Shown here piece after piece: positions 27,887 through 37,943 of a stretch of DNA of 64,000 bases (position 1 is the stretch's first letter; each line of letters opens with the position of its first letter). The notes below the pieces were generated by a model. That model saw only the letters and a list, made by a program, of their open reading frames with translations. It searched no databases and was not told where the DNA came from. The position numbers and the translations under genes were made by a program. This stretch comes from Gimesia aquarii (GTDB lineage: Bacteria > Planctomycetota > Planctomycetia > Planctomycetales > Planctomycetaceae). The stretch lies in NCBI RefSeq assembly GCF_007748175.1, contig NZ_CP037422.1, positions 3,230,020 through 3,294,019 of the forward strand, written 5' to 3'.

Positions 27887-28912
27887 GTGAACTTGAAACT
27901 TGTCACCCCTGAGGGCCGCAGTGAAGAAGAACGCATTTTCGAAATGCTGCAGAATAGTCGTCAACAGATAGACTCCGAAATTTCCAAAGCGGTCATCGGA
28001 CAAAAAGAAATCATTGATCAACTTCTAATTGCATTATTTGCAGGAGGGCACTGTCTTATTACAGGAGCCCCCGGACTCGCCAAAACATTACTGGTGAATT
28101 CACTGGCCCAGGTATTCAAATTGAAATCACAACGCATTCAGTTCACACCAGACCTGATGCCTGCAGACATCACGGGCACAGAAATTTTAGCTGCAGATTC
28201 TCAAGACGAACAAGGATTGAAATTCGTCAAAGGACCTGTCTTTACCAATATCCTTTTAGCCGATGAAATCAACCGGACACCTCCTAAAACTCAAGCAGCT
28301 TTATTAGAAGCGATGCAGGAAAAACAAGTTACGGTTACCGGCGTCAAATACGAACTGGACAAACCCTTTTTTGTACTGGCGACTCAAAACCCAATCGAAA
28401 TGGAGGGCACCTACCCGCTCCCCGAAGCGCAGCTGGACCGTTTCATGTTTAATCTGGTCATCGACTATCTTTCGGAGGATGACGAAGTCGCCGTGGTCAC
28501 TCAAACCACGGCCCGCGATTCTGAACCGATTGTCCCTCTCTTCACGGGCCATGACATTCAACAGTTTCATCAATTTGTCCGCGACGTTCCGGTTGCTGAA
28601 GAGATTGTGCGTTATGCAGTTCAACTCTGCGCCGCTTCTCGTCCTCATCAGCCGGGCACTCCTGACTTTGTGAATGAATGGGTCAACTGGGGTGCTGGAC
28701 TGCGAGCTGCACAAAGCTTGATTCTCGGAGCCAAAGCACGCGCGGTTCTGTGGGGGCGAGTGCACGTCACAATGGAAGACATTCAGGCATTATTGGCGCC
28801 TGTCCTCAGACACCGCATCCTGATCAATTATCGTGCTGAAGCGGAAGGCATTACCGTCGAACAGATTGTCCAGCAATTGATTGAATCTACGAAAAGGCCC
28901 GTTGCAGCATGA
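27887..28912 (+). CDS. MoxR family AAA+ ATPase
   Basis: A 341-residue AAA+ ATPase of the MoxR branch, which assists assembly or activation of partner complexes together with VWA-domain proteins. Motifs: 'VIGQKEIIDQLLIALFAGGHCL', Walker A GAPGLAKT, Walker B 'ILLADEINRTPPKTQAALLEAMQE' (D-E), sensor 1 'FVLATQNPIEMEGTYPLPEAQLDRFMF' and the C-terminal lid with 'RAVLWGRVHVTMEDIQALLAPVLRHRI'. It should be cytoplasmic and hexameric. GTG start at 27887 with AGGAG upstream. Its last four bases overlap the ATG of the DUF58 gene, a translationally coupled arrangement that implies equal synthesis. Confidence 0.97.
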   Translation: MNLKLVTPEGRSEEERIFEMLQNSRQQIDSEISKAVIGQKEIIDQLLIALFAGGHCLITGAPGLAKTLLVNSLAQVFKLKSQRIQFTPDLMPADITGTEILAADSQDEQGLKFVKGPVFTNILLADEINRTPPKTQAALLEAMQEKQVTVTGVKYELDKPFFVLATQNPIEMEGTYPLPEAQLDRFMFNLVIDYLSEDDEVAVVTQTTARDSEPIVPLFTGHDIQQFHQFVRDVPVAEEIVRYAVQLCAASRPHQPGTPDFVNEWVNWGAGLRAAQSLILGAKARAVLWGRVHVTMEDIQALLAPVLRHRILINYRAEAEGITVEQIVQQLIESTKRPVAA

Positions 28913-29853
28913 GTTCATTTTCAATGAAACAAAATTCCCCTCACAAAACGAAACAGAATCAGCGATTCGCATCCCAGCGCATTGACCCAGCCTGTTTAAT
29001 GCGCATCAAATCTTTGGAACTAAGGGCCAAATCGGTTGTGGAAGGATCCTGGAATGGTTTACATCGCAGTCCTTACCACGGGTTTTCGGTAGAATTCACT
29101 GAATACCGAGAGTACTCACCTGGTGATGATCCCCGCCACATCGACTGGAAACTGGCAGCCCGATCGAATCAGCACTTTATCAAACGCTACGAAGAAGAAA
29201 CGAATCTCTGCTGTCATATGCTGCTCGATTTAAGTTCGTCCATGCAATTCCACAGCCTGGGTTATTCCAAAGCAGATTATGCCAAAACCCTGGTCGCGAC
29301 GTTTGCCTATTTTCTTTCAACTCAACGTGATGCGAGTGGTCTGATTATCTTTGATGAACAGGTCGAATCAGTTGTGCCTGCGCGTTTTACCCGCGGTCAG
29401 CTTAGAAGAATCCTGATTGAACTGGAACGACCTCCACAGGGGTCCCATACCAATTTCATCTCTCCGTTAAAACATGCAGTAGAAACCATCAAGAAACGGG
29501 GGTTGGTCGTGTTAGTCTCCGACCTGCTTTCTCCCACTGAGGAGTTAAGTACACACCTGGGATATCTGCGTGCCAAAGGCCATGAGGTTGCTTTGTTTCA
29601 AATCCTTGACCCGGCTGAGCTTCATTTTGACTTCAGTGAAACCGCGATTTTTGAAGATCTGGAATCAGGAGACCATATGGCCCTGAATCCGAAAGCAGCT
29701 CAGGCCAATTATCAGCAGCAAATGGACCAACATTTGGAAGAAATTCAAACGATTTGTCGACAGCAAGGAGTGCATTACCACAAACTGACGACGGATACGC
29801 CGCTGGAGTCGGGCTTATCCAGTTTTCTAACCGATCGCGCCGCATGGAAGTAA
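28909..29853 (+). CDS. DUF58 domain protein (VWA-like)
   Basis: A soluble 314-residue DUF58 protein, the usual partner of MoxR. The defining block is 'HRSPYHGFSVEFTEYREYSPGDDPRHIDWKLAARSNQHFIKRYEEE', with Y-x-P-G-D-D-x-R-x-I-D-W. The following VWA-like fold has 'MLLDLSSSMQFHS' (metal-site D-x-S-x-S), 'VATFAYFLSTQRDASGLIIFDE' and 'LVVLVSDLL'. No membrane helix is seen. Start ATG 28909 overlaps the moxR stop (ATGA). 22 nt separate it from the next gene. In known MoxR operons the DUF58 protein is thought to be an adaptor between ATPase and membrane VWA proteins (inference here). Confidence 0.95.
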   Translation: MSSFSMKQNSPHKTKQNQRFASQRIDPACLMRIKSLELRAKSVVEGSWNGLHRSPYHGFSVEFTEYREYSPGDDPRHIDWKLAARSNQHFIKRYEEETNLCCHMLLDLSSSMQFHSLGYSKADYAKTLVATFAYFLSTQRDASGLIIFDEQVESVVPARFTRGQLRRILIELERPPQGSHTNFISPLKHAVETIKKRGLVVLVSDLLSPTEELSTHLGYLRAKGHEVALFQILDPAELHFDFSETAIFEDLESGDHMALNPKAAQANYQQQMDQHLEEIQTICRQQGVHYHKLTTDTPLESGLSSFLTDRAAWK

Positions 29854-29875
29854 TTTAATAATAGAGGAAGTACCG

Positions 29876-31978
29876 TTGAGTTTTTTGACCCCACTCTATT
29901 TATTTGGAATCATAGCCGTCGGCTTACCGATCTTACTGCATCTGGTCAGACATCAACCTAAAAATGTCTTTCAATTCAGTACGCTCCGCTTCCTGGAACA
30001 CAAGCCCCCTCAGACGAACCGCAAAAACAAAATTGAACACTGGTTACTATTACTACTTCGGGCTGTCGCCGTGATGTTACTGGTCGCCGCTTTTGCACGT
30101 CCCTTTTTCAAAAGCAAGGATCTTGAACTGGCTAAGAATTCCACAACTCAGCAAACCATTTTGTTGATCGACACGAGTTCCAGCATGCGGCGGGAAACAC
30201 TTTGGAACGCAGCTCTAGAAAAAGCCAAAAACATCATTCAACAAGCGAGGAAGAATCAAATCGCAATTTACACCTTTGATTCGAAGCTGACTCCTGTTAA
30301 AGGTCTTAATGAAACAAAACAGCTAAAAACTCATCAGTCCCATAAATTCGATCAGGAACGACTCACAAAGTTAACCCCTGGATGGAATTCTACAAATCTT
30401 GGTAAGGCTTTGACTGAAATTGCTGCGCTGTTACAGCAGCAGGCCGCTTCCGATCCAGCAAAAACTCCTCTGCAAAACAGCACGATTGAACTGATCACTG
30501 ATTTTCAGGCAGGTTCTCAACTTAATGCACTTAATAATTTCTCATGGCCAGAGGAACTCAAAGTTCGTTTACATCAACTGCCAGTCAAAAAAACAAGTAA
30601 TGCCGGTTTACAATTGCTGGCATTGAATGAGTCATCCGAGGCGACTGTGCGCATCGTTAATGCCGCCGATTCCAAACAGGAGCAATTTACACTCACCTGC
30701 CAGGGGAAAGAGAGTACATCGAAACAAGTTTATGTTCCCCGGGGTCAATCGCGCGTGGTCCAAATACCGACACAAGAAGATATGCAGCATGTCAAACAAA
30801 TCGTTCTCAGTGGCGATGCGCATGATTTTGACAATACGCTTTATCTTCAGCCAATTACAAAAACAAAATTAAATATCGTGCATTACGCCACACCCGAAAC
30901 CAGCGCCACTCAATCTCCTGACTTTTTTGCCAAACGGGCATTTCCTTCCACCAAATCGCGAGAAGTTCATTATCTGACAGTCGGCCCTGATTCACCCAAA
31001 ATTTTGATTGCTTCGACCAAGATTCATCTGATGATACTCAGCCGCCCACTATCACAGTCTGAAACCAGTCTGGTGAAACAATATCTGCAACAAGGTGGAA
31101 TCGTGCTCTGTTCTTTACATAATGAGAGAGCCAGTCAAACCTTAAAATCATTACTCCCTTTCCCACAAAAAATAGCCAGAAAATTGACCGTTGCTCCCGC
31201 TGAAGTAAATGGCTACGCACTACTCACGAACATCAACTTTGATCATCCGACCTTTCAAATGTTTCAGGCTCCTGAATTCTCAGACTTTACAAAACTGAAG
31301 TTCTGGAAGTATCAACGACTGAGCTTGCCAGACAGCGTCCCACATCAGGTTCTCGCGCGCTTCGATCATGTGCATCCTGCGATTCTGAATATTCCAAGTG
31401 GAGAAGGGCAGTTGATCGTCATGACATTTGGTTGGACTCCCCAGGAAAGTCAGTTCGCACTTTCTACCAAATTTGTACCGATGATGAACGTGATTCTGGC
31501 TCAAAATGCAAGGTTGATCGAAGTTCCTTCACAATTCACAGTCGACGAAAAAATCAAATTGCCGAACATCAAACAACTCACAAAAATCGCTAACCTCAAC
31601 TCATCCCCCATTAAGTTAGCTATCGGCAAAGCCGACCTTGAAGAAAACATTCAACCGGGTCTCTATGAGGTTATGGTCGAAGAAGAAAACATGCCAGCAC
31701 AAACGTTTGCAGTCAATCTGGCAATTGACGAAAGCAAAACCGCCCCACTAGCAGTGGAAAAGCTGGAAGCATTGGGAGTCAAGCTCCTTAAACCTGGTGA
31801 AACCACCGAAGCAGAGTCAAAGTCTTTCGATGTTCGACGTCAGGTACTCATTCAAGAACTGGAACAAAAACAAAAAATCTGGCGTTGGCTGATCATTGTC
31901 GCTCTCGCAATGCTTTGTCTGGAAACCCTGCTGGCGAAATGGATCGCCAGTCCTACTTCAGCGACACGAAAGGCGTAA
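29876..31978 (+). CDS. BatA/VWA-domain membrane protein
   Basis: A 700-residue protein of the aerotolerance BatA type. It begins 'MSFLTPLYLFGIIAVGLPILLHLVR' (membrane helix 1) and 'FQFSTLRFLEH' (the BatA signature), then helix 2 ('LLLLRAVAVMLLVAAFARPFF'). The VWA domain has the metal site 'LLIDTSSSM' (D-x-S-x-S). A long periplasmic part (about 250-660) follows, with strands such as 'GIVLCSLHNERA', and a final helix 'WRWLIIVALAMLCLETLLAKWI'. TTG start at 29876 preceded by AGGAAG. It abuts the DUF4175-like gene: stop at 31978, next ATG at 31981. It would present its VWA domain to partners at the membrane. Confidence 0.93.
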   Translation: MSFLTPLYLFGIIAVGLPILLHLVRHQPKNVFQFSTLRFLEHKPPQTNRKNKIEHWLLLLLRAVAVMLLVAAFARPFFKSKDLELAKNSTTQQTILLIDTSSSMRRETLWNAALEKAKNIIQQARKNQIAIYTFDSKLTPVKGLNETKQLKTHQSHKFDQERLTKLTPGWNSTNLGKALTEIAALLQQQAASDPAKTPLQNSTIELITDFQAGSQLNALNNFSWPEELKVRLHQLPVKKTSNAGLQLLALNESSEATVRIVNAADSKQEQFTLTCQGKESTSKQVYVPRGQSRVVQIPTQEDMQHVKQIVLSGDAHDFDNTLYLQPITKTKLNIVHYATPETSATQSPDFFAKRAFPSTKSREVHYLTVGPDSPKILIASTKIHLMILSRPLSQSETSLVKQYLQQGGIVLCSLHNERASQTLKSLLPFPQKIARKLTVAPAEVNGYALLTNINFDHPTFQMFQAPEFSDFTKLKFWKYQRLSLPDSVPHQVLARFDHVHPAILNIPSGEGQLIVMTFGWTPQESQFALSTKFVPMMNVILAQNARLIEVPSQFTVDEKIKLPNIKQLTKIANLNSSPIKLAIGKADLEENIQPGLYEVMVEEENMPAQTFAVNLAIDESKTAPLAVEKLEALGVKLLKPGETTEAESKSFDVRRQVLIQELEQKQKIWRWLIIVALAMLCLETLLAKWIASPTSATRKA

Positions 31979-31980
31979 AT

Positions 31981-34900
31981 ATGGGCCTTCCCGATCTCAT
32001 ACAACAACTTAATCAAGTCGTGTTTCGTTATGAGGCCAGTCGAAAATTGAAACGACTGACACTGATTTGGCTGGCTGCCGGCGGCCTGACGATACTCGCA
32101 TGTCTTTTTCTCAAACCGATTTCCTCGCAGCAAGATCAACTCTTTTTATTGGCTGTACTGCTTGGGATTCCGTTTTTAGCTGCGATAGGAACACTTTTCT
32201 CTCGGGTTCACAAACTCCTTTCGCCCGCCAACAGACATAAAGTTGCAACATTAATAGAACGAACTTATCCGGATTTGGATACCAGTCTGCTGGCTACGTT
32301 GGAATTGGAAAACGCAACGAATGAAATTCATCCAACATTTCTACAAAACCGCCTGGTTCAACAAGTCATTGAACACGGAACACAACACGATTGGAGGCAA
32401 ACCATCTCCAACCGCAAGTTATTTCTGCAAAGTACCGCTCATGTAGTCTGTTTCACAGCCTGGTTTGTTGGTTGTCTCAGTTGCTGGTCCTACCTGAAAG
32501 CAGCACCACTACCAAAAGAAATCCCACTCGCTACTACCTCAGATAGCAAACAGTATCTGGTCGAAATCAAACCGGGAACGATAGAGCTTGAAAAAAATCA
32601 TCCTTTGTTGATCACCGCCCGTTTTACAGGAGAAACTCCTGAAACAGCAACCTTGCGAATTACCTCAGCTTCCGATGAACCCCAAACCATCCCATTAGAC
32701 AAGCATCTGGACGATCCTATATTTGCGGTCCGATTACCTAAGATTGCCCATGATCTTTCCTATATCGTCCAGGCAGATTCCTGGGAATCAGAAACCTATC
32801 AGGTCAAAGTCTTTGTTCTGCCTGAACTGCTTCAACTGGATACGGTGATTAACGCTCCTGACTATACAGGACGACCCACGCAAAAAATGGAAGACGCGTT
32901 ACAAATGAGTGCGATCGTCGGTTCGTCAATTGAGTTACAGGCTCGTTTTAACAAACCAGTGCAAACCGCGTTACTCGAATCAGAAAATCAGCAACCGCTT
33001 CCGCTGAAAGTCAGCTCAGATGGCATGTCAGCCCGAATCAGAATCATCGCAGAGAATAACCAGTCCTGGAATCTGCGTTTGATCGATTCTCATTCACGCG
33101 AAAATCGAACGCCGCCTTATATTGATCTGGTGGTCGTTCCCAACCTGCCTCCCGAAATCAAGGTCACATTCCCAGCCCGTGATACGCGTGTCTCTCCACT
33201 GGAAGAAGCGTTAGTGCAAGGTAGTGTCAGTGATGATTTTGGTCTGCAACAAGTGGGTCTCGTCTATACAATTCCCGGACAAACAGCGCAGACTCTCTCG
33301 CTACGTGAAACAACAAAGCCTGTTTTAGAATTTGTCGCAGAACATCTGCTCTCTCTGGAACGCCTCCAGGTCCAGCCGGACACTTTAATTTCGTATTACC
33401 TCTTTGCAGAAGATATTGCCCCTGATGGCAACACGCGCAAAGTACTCAGTGATATGTACTTCATGGAAGTTCGCCACTTTGAGGAAATCTTCAGAGAAGG
33501 GCGGTCTGCGAGTAGCTCATCACAATCAAAAAAGTCTGGAGGGAATGCAAAGCAGGTAGAAAAACTGGCGGAACAACAAAAACAAATCATCAATGCGACC
33601 TGGAAAATTATTCGACGGGAAATCAAATCCACAGTCTCTGATCAATTCAACAAAGATGTATCAACGGTTCATGAAGCTCAACAGGCATTAGTTACCAGTG
33701 TTTTAAAACTGGCTTCAAAGGTCAAATCGCACAAGTCAAAAGTAATCATCGATTCTGTCGTCCATAAAATGCAGGAAACCGTCTCGATTCTCGATTCAGT
33801 CAATCAATCTCGCAATGTTGAACAACTCACGGCTGCCCTCAATACAGAACAGTCAAGTTACCAATTATTGTTGAAACTGAGAGCAAGAGAACATCGTGTC
33901 TCAAAAAACAAGAATGGTGGAGGCAGTAAAGGAGGAGGCAGCAGTCGCTCTCAACAGCAAATGCAACAACTTGAGTTGACCAACAAGAAACAACGTTACG
34001 AAACAGAAAATCAGGCGTCTCAAGCTCAAGCAGCACAACCTGATCGCGAAGCATTACAAATTCTCAATCGACTCAGAGAACTGGCACAACGTCAAAAAGA
34101 CCTGAATGAACAATTGAAAGCGTTATCTGATAAAAAGCGGCTCGCAAAAAATGACCAGGAACGAGAAGAAATCGAACGGCAACTCAAGCGGCTTAGAGAA
34201 CGTCAACGGGAATTGCTCCGTAATACCGACGAAGTGGCCCAAAAAATGGATCAGTCGAAAAAAGCCTCTTCCGCAAAATCGAGACGCGAACTTGAACAAA
34301 CGCGTTCTCACTTACAGCAAAGCTCAGAAGCACTCAAAAAAGGACAGGTCTCCCGCGCACTCAATTCAGGCACCAGAGCACAACAGCGATTGGATCAACT
34401 CAAAAATGAATTCCGCAAAAAAACAGCCAACCAATTTGCAGATGCAATGCGTTCCCTGAATAAGCAGGCAGAACAGCTTAATCAGAAGCAAAAAGAAATC
34501 AGCCAGGCACTCAACAAACAACAGCAATCAACGCAACCTGAAAAAAAACGTTCATTGCGCAAAAATAAAGGGCAGCAAGCAATGGCCGACAAATTACACG
34601 AACAGGAATCCGACCTGAAAAATCTTGTCGAGCAAATGAAGAAAATCGTTCAGGAATCAGAAAAATCAGAGCCTTTACTTTCGAAACATCTTTATGATGC
34701 GATTCGGAAAACCAGACCTTATCGTCCTGCAGATTCCTTAAAAAATGCAGCCAACTTTCTGAAAGAGGGTGCCTCTGAACGTGCACAGCAGGCGGAACAA
34801 CGTGCCGCAGAGGGAATTGAGGCAATGAAACAGGGAATCGAAGTTGCTGTTGAAAGCGTTTTAGGAAATGACCTGGAATCTCTTAAACGGGCGCGAGAGG

Positions 34901-35607
34901 CAATAAAAGCACTCTCATCAGAAATGAAGAACGAACAAAAGCTGGCTGGTAACCCGAATTCACAAAAGCAGCGCACCGCTTCTTCACCAAAAGCCACACC
35001 CTCCGGTAGCCCAAAAACTCGTACAGATAAGCAATCAACTTCCTCAAAGCCGGGACAGCAAAAGCAGGCTGGCTCGCCTTCCGGTCAGGGTAAATCTCCT
35101 GTGCAACTCGCTTCTGCACAAAAGGGAAAAGGGCAGGGTTCTGGACCAAAACCGGGAGTTTCACAATCATCAACATCAAAGACAGGTCCGAAAACACTGA
35201 AAAGCGCTAAGGGAAAATCCAAAAGTGGCTCGGGTGGCAGTCAGGGAGGTCCTGGAGGTCAAACAACCGGGCCAATTACAGGTAATCAATTTCGAAAGTG
35301 GTCTGACCGTATGCGGGATGTGGAGGAAATGGTAGGCGATCCCGATCTCCGCAGTAAAGTGGCTCAGATTCGAGAACGTGCACAAAGTATGCGTGCGGAA
35401 TTTAAACGACACTCTAAAGTACCGAAGGGAGACCTGGTTAATGCGCAAATCCTGGAACCGCTGGCTGAACTTCAAAAAATATTGTCCAACGAAATCATTA
35501 AACGAGGCGCGCAAACAACGTTGGCACCAATCGACGGTGACCCGGTACCGGAAAAATACTCCGATCTGGTCCGTCGCTATTATGAAGAATTAGGGAGTGG
35601 AAAATGA
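31981..35607 (+). CDS. Large DUF4175-like membrane coiled-coil protein
   Basis: A 1208-residue protein. Three hydrophobic helices near the N-terminus (about 25-45, 50-70, 155-175) anchor it; a beta-rich part follows (about 190-480, with 'FGLQQVGLVYTIPG'). From about 560 to 960 it is a long coiled coil rich in Gln, Glu, Lys and Arg ('RELAQRQKDLNEQL', 'REEIERQLKRLRERQREL'). Residues 980-1090 are low-complexity Lys/Ser/Gly/Pro ('KQRTASSPKATPSGSPK', 'GSGGSQGGPGGQ'), probably disordered. The last 110 residues form a helical domain. This is the DUF4175-like pattern of planctomycete MoxR operons. I start at ATG 31981 rather than an upstream start inside the previous gene. It overlaps the next gene by 4 nt (ATGA at 35604). 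Confidence 0.85.
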   Translation: MGLPDLIQQLNQVVFRYEASRKLKRLTLIWLAAGGLTILACLFLKPISSQQDQLFLLAVLLGIPFLAAIGTLFSRVHKLLSPANRHKVATLIERTYPDLDTSLLATLELENATNEIHPTFLQNRLVQQVIEHGTQHDWRQTISNRKLFLQSTAHVVCFTAWFVGCLSCWSYLKAAPLPKEIPLATTSDSKQYLVEIKPGTIELEKNHPLLITARFTGETPETATLRITSASDEPQTIPLDKHLDDPIFAVRLPKIAHDLSYIVQADSWESETYQVKVFVLPELLQLDTVINAPDYTGRPTQKMEDALQMSAIVGSSIELQARFNKPVQTALLESENQQPLPLKVSSDGMSARIRIIAENNQSWNLRLIDSHSRENRTPPYIDLVVVPNLPPEIKVTFPARDTRVSPLEEALVQGSVSDDFGLQQVGLVYTIPGQTAQTLSLRETTKPVLEFVAEHLLSLERLQVQPDTLISYYLFAEDIAPDGNTRKVLSDMYFMEVRHFEEIFREGRSASSSSQSKKSGGNAKQVEKLAEQQKQIINATWKIIRREIKSTVSDQFNKDVSTVHEAQQALVTSVLKLASKVKSHKSKVIIDSVVHKMQETVSILDSVNQSRNVEQLTAALNTEQSSYQLLLKLRAREHRVSKNKNGGGSKGGGSSRSQQQMQQLELTNKKQRYETENQASQAQAAQPDREALQILNRLRELAQRQKDLNEQLKALSDKKRLAKNDQEREEIERQLKRLRERQRELLRNTDEVAQKMDQSKKASSAKSRRELEQTRSHLQQSSEALKKGQVSRALNSGTRAQQRLDQLKNEFRKKTANQFADAMRSLNKQAEQLNQKQKEISQALNKQQQSTQPEKKRSLRKNKGQQAMADKLHEQESDLKNLVEQMKKIVQESEKSEPLLSKHLYDAIRKTRPYRPADSLKNAANFLKEGASERAQQAEQRAAEGIEAMKQGIEVAVESVLGNDLESLKRAREAIKALSSEMKNEQKLAGNPNSQKQRTASSPKATPSGSPKTRTDKQSTSSKPGQQKQAGSPSGQGKSPVQLASAQKGKGQGSGPKPGVSQSSTSKTGPKTLKSAKGKSKSGSGGSQGGPGGQTTGPITGNQFRKWSDRMRDVEEMVGDPDLRSKVAQIRERAQSMRAEFKRHSKVPKGDLVNAQILEPLAELQKILSNEIIKRGAQTTLAPIDGDPVPEKYSDLVRRYYEELGSGK

Positions 35608-37943
35608 ATTGTTTGGCCCAATTACAATTCGCTGCACCTCATTGGACTACAATTGCAGTCGTCACGATTATCGCTGGACTGATTCTCGTGATTTTTGCGT
35701 ATCGATCTCTCACGTTAAAACGCTCTCTGGCGAGTGCTGCGATATGCTTGAAAGTCTTCGGTATCGTAATTCTTTCAATTGCCTTGACCGAACCACTCTG
35801 GAGTGGCACACATGTCCAACCCGGTACCAATTTGTTTGCCGTAGTAGTCGACAATAGTCAAAGTCTGCAAATCAAAGATCCGAAAACGAAGCAGCCACGC
35901 CTGGAGCAAGTCAAACAATTACTCACTTCATCACAGCCGGCAGAAAAGAATAATCTCCCAGAATGGCTCATCAATCTAGAACAGAATTTTTCCGTTCGAA
36001 AATATTCAGTCAATGCACATACAAAAGCGATACCAGAACTGCAACACCTTCAATTTGATGGTTCAAAAACAAATCTTGTTTCAGGACTCAACGAATTAAA
36101 TCAACGTTATACCAAGTTACCGTTAGCGGGTATCCTGTTGATGACCGATGGAATTTCCGCCGAGGAAATCAGTCGTCTGGAAACGTCCGCCCCCATTTAT
36201 CCGATTGTGATTGGAAGCACTTTACCAGCCATTGATCTTGCCATCAAAAACACAGCAATCAGTTATTCGCCTTTTGAAGATGCACCGATTCGAATTCTCG
36301 CAGACCTCTCTGCGAGTCAGTGTCAGAATCAACAAATAAAAGTAGAACTACAGGACGAATCTGGTAAGACTGTCGAAACCGTGACGCGTGAGGTCAGTCA
36401 GCAGGAACAACAGTTTCAAATTCGATTTCAGATCCGTCCTGAAGAAACCGGTATTGCCTTTTATCAACTCAAAGCCACTCTTATCGCACCACAAAGTGCA
36501 GAAGTGACGCTTGCCAATAATCATCGCATGTTGAAAATTGATCGCGGTCGAAAAGCACACCGGGTGCTCTATGTCTCTGGTCGTCCTAACTGGGAATTCA
36601 AATTCCTCCGACGCGCGATTGAAGAAGATGAATTTATTAATCTCGTGGGCCTGATTCGTATCGCAAAAAAAGAAACCAAATTTGACTTCCGCAGTCGAGA
36701 CGGAGAAGAAGGCAATGCTTTATTTCGAGGCTTTGATCAAGACAATGACTCCGACCTCGAACGCTATGATCAGCCCGTTTTCATGCGAATCAACACGAAA
36801 TCGCCCCATGAATTGCAAGATGGTTTCCCCAAAACAGAAGAAGAACTCTTTCAGTATGAATCGATCATTATTGATGATTTGGAAGCGGCTTTCTTCTCGC
36901 ACGATCAAATAGAGCTGATTACTCGATTTGTTTCAGAGCGAGGAGGTGGGCTGTTGATGCTGGGCGGACAGGAGTCGTTTCAAAAGGGTGGTTATCATAA
37001 AACAGATCTCGCTCGCCTCTTACCCATTTATTTCCCACAACGAAAAACTGCTGCTCTCGAAACGGAATACCAATTTTCACTGACCCGCGACGGTTGGCTT
37101 CAACCCTGGATGCGGCATCATAAGAATGAGCAAGAGGAACACAAACGTCTGGCCGAGATGCCACCATTCAAAACGATCAATCGTGTCGATACCACAAAAC
37201 CCGCTGCAACTCTGGTTGCAGAATTGAAAAGCTCAAAAACTGATGCACAGCCGGCTATAGCCACTCAACGCTATGGCCGGGGGCGTGTCGCAGCGGTAAT
37301 GGTTGGTGACCTCTGGCGGTGGCGACTAAAAGAAGATTCCCAGTCTCCCCAACTCAACAAATCCTGGCGACAGCTCTTACGCTGGATGACAACTGATGTG
37401 CTGGAGCCCATTGATTTACGGGTTGAGAACAATCCGAGTGGAAATAAAGGTACAAAAATCAGAGTCTTCGTCCGCGATCCTCAGTTTCAGAAGCGTAGTG
37501 ACTATCAAGTGCAACTGGAAATCACAACGCCTCAAAAAGAACGGATCAAGCTGATTGCCGACCCCGTCAACGACAAGCCTGGAGAATACCAGTCGGTTTT
37601 TCTCCCCTCTCAATCAGGTGGGTATCATATTTCAGCTACGGTGACGGCCCCGGACTCGAAAACCAAAACGATTCAAGGTGGTTGGGTACACGATCCGCAA
37701 AGTACTGAATTTCGTGCGATTCAACCGAATCTTGAACTTTTACAACAAATCGCCACTCAATCAAAGGGTGAAGTGATCCCGGCTGACCAGTTACCACAGT
37801 TTGTAAAAACACTCGATCAACGACATATTCCTGTTACCGCAGAGGTAGTGACTCCCCTCTGGCATCATCCCTGGGTCCTGTTGCTCGTACTGGGCTGCCT
37901 GTTTGGTGAATGGTCTTTACGACGATGGAAAGGATTACCCTGA
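35604..37943 (+). CDS. VWA-like membrane protein with glutamine-amidotransferase-like domain
   Basis: A 779-residue membrane protein. Two helices at the start ('TTIAVVTIIAGLILVIFAYR' and 'LKVFGIVILSIALTEPLW') and one at the end ('PWVLLLVLGCLFGEWSL') anchor it. A VWA domain begins 'LFAVVVDNSQSLQIKD' (D-x-S-x-S). A CARDB-like beta part follows ('PFEDAPIRILADLSAS'), then 'VLYVSGRPNWEFKFLRRAIEED' and 'GGGLLMLGGQESFQKGGY', typical of the class I amidotransferase-like fold fused to such VWA proteins; no catalytic Cys is visible in that region. Its start overlaps the DUF4175-like gene (ATGA), and its stop overlaps the next gene (TGATG). It looks like the second membrane subunit of the block. Confidence 0.88.
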   Translation: MNCLAQLQFAAPHWTTIAVVTIIAGLILVIFAYRSLTLKRSLASAAICLKVFGIVILSIALTEPLWSGTHVQPGTNLFAVVVDNSQSLQIKDPKTKQPRLEQVKQLLTSSQPAEKNNLPEWLINLEQNFSVRKYSVNAHTKAIPELQHLQFDGSKTNLVSGLNELNQRYTKLPLAGILLMTDGISAEEISRLETSAPIYPIVIGSTLPAIDLAIKNTAISYSPFEDAPIRILADLSASQCQNQQIKVELQDESGKTVETVTREVSQQEQQFQIRFQIRPEETGIAFYQLKATLIAPQSAEVTLANNHRMLKIDRGRKAHRVLYVSGRPNWEFKFLRRAIEEDEFINLVGLIRIAKKETKFDFRSRDGEEGNALFRGFDQDNDSDLERYDQPVFMRINTKSPHELQDGFPKTEEELFQYESIIIDDLEAAFFSHDQIELITRFVSERGGGLLMLGGQESFQKGGYHKTDLARLLPIYFPQRKTAALETEYQFSLTRDGWLQPWMRHHKNEQEEHKRLAEMPPFKTINRVDTTKPAATLVAELKSSKTDAQPAIATQRYGRGRVAAVMVGDLWRWRLKEDSQSPQLNKSWRQLLRWMTTDVLEPIDLRVENNPSGNKGTKIRVFVRDPQFQKRSDYQVQLEITTPQKERIKLIADPVNDKPGEYQSVFLPSQSGGYHISATVTAPDSKTKTIQGGWVHDPQSTEFRAIQPNLELLQQIATQSKGEVIPADQLPQFVKTLDQRHIPVTAEVVTPLWHHPWVLLLVLGCLFGEWSLRRWKGLP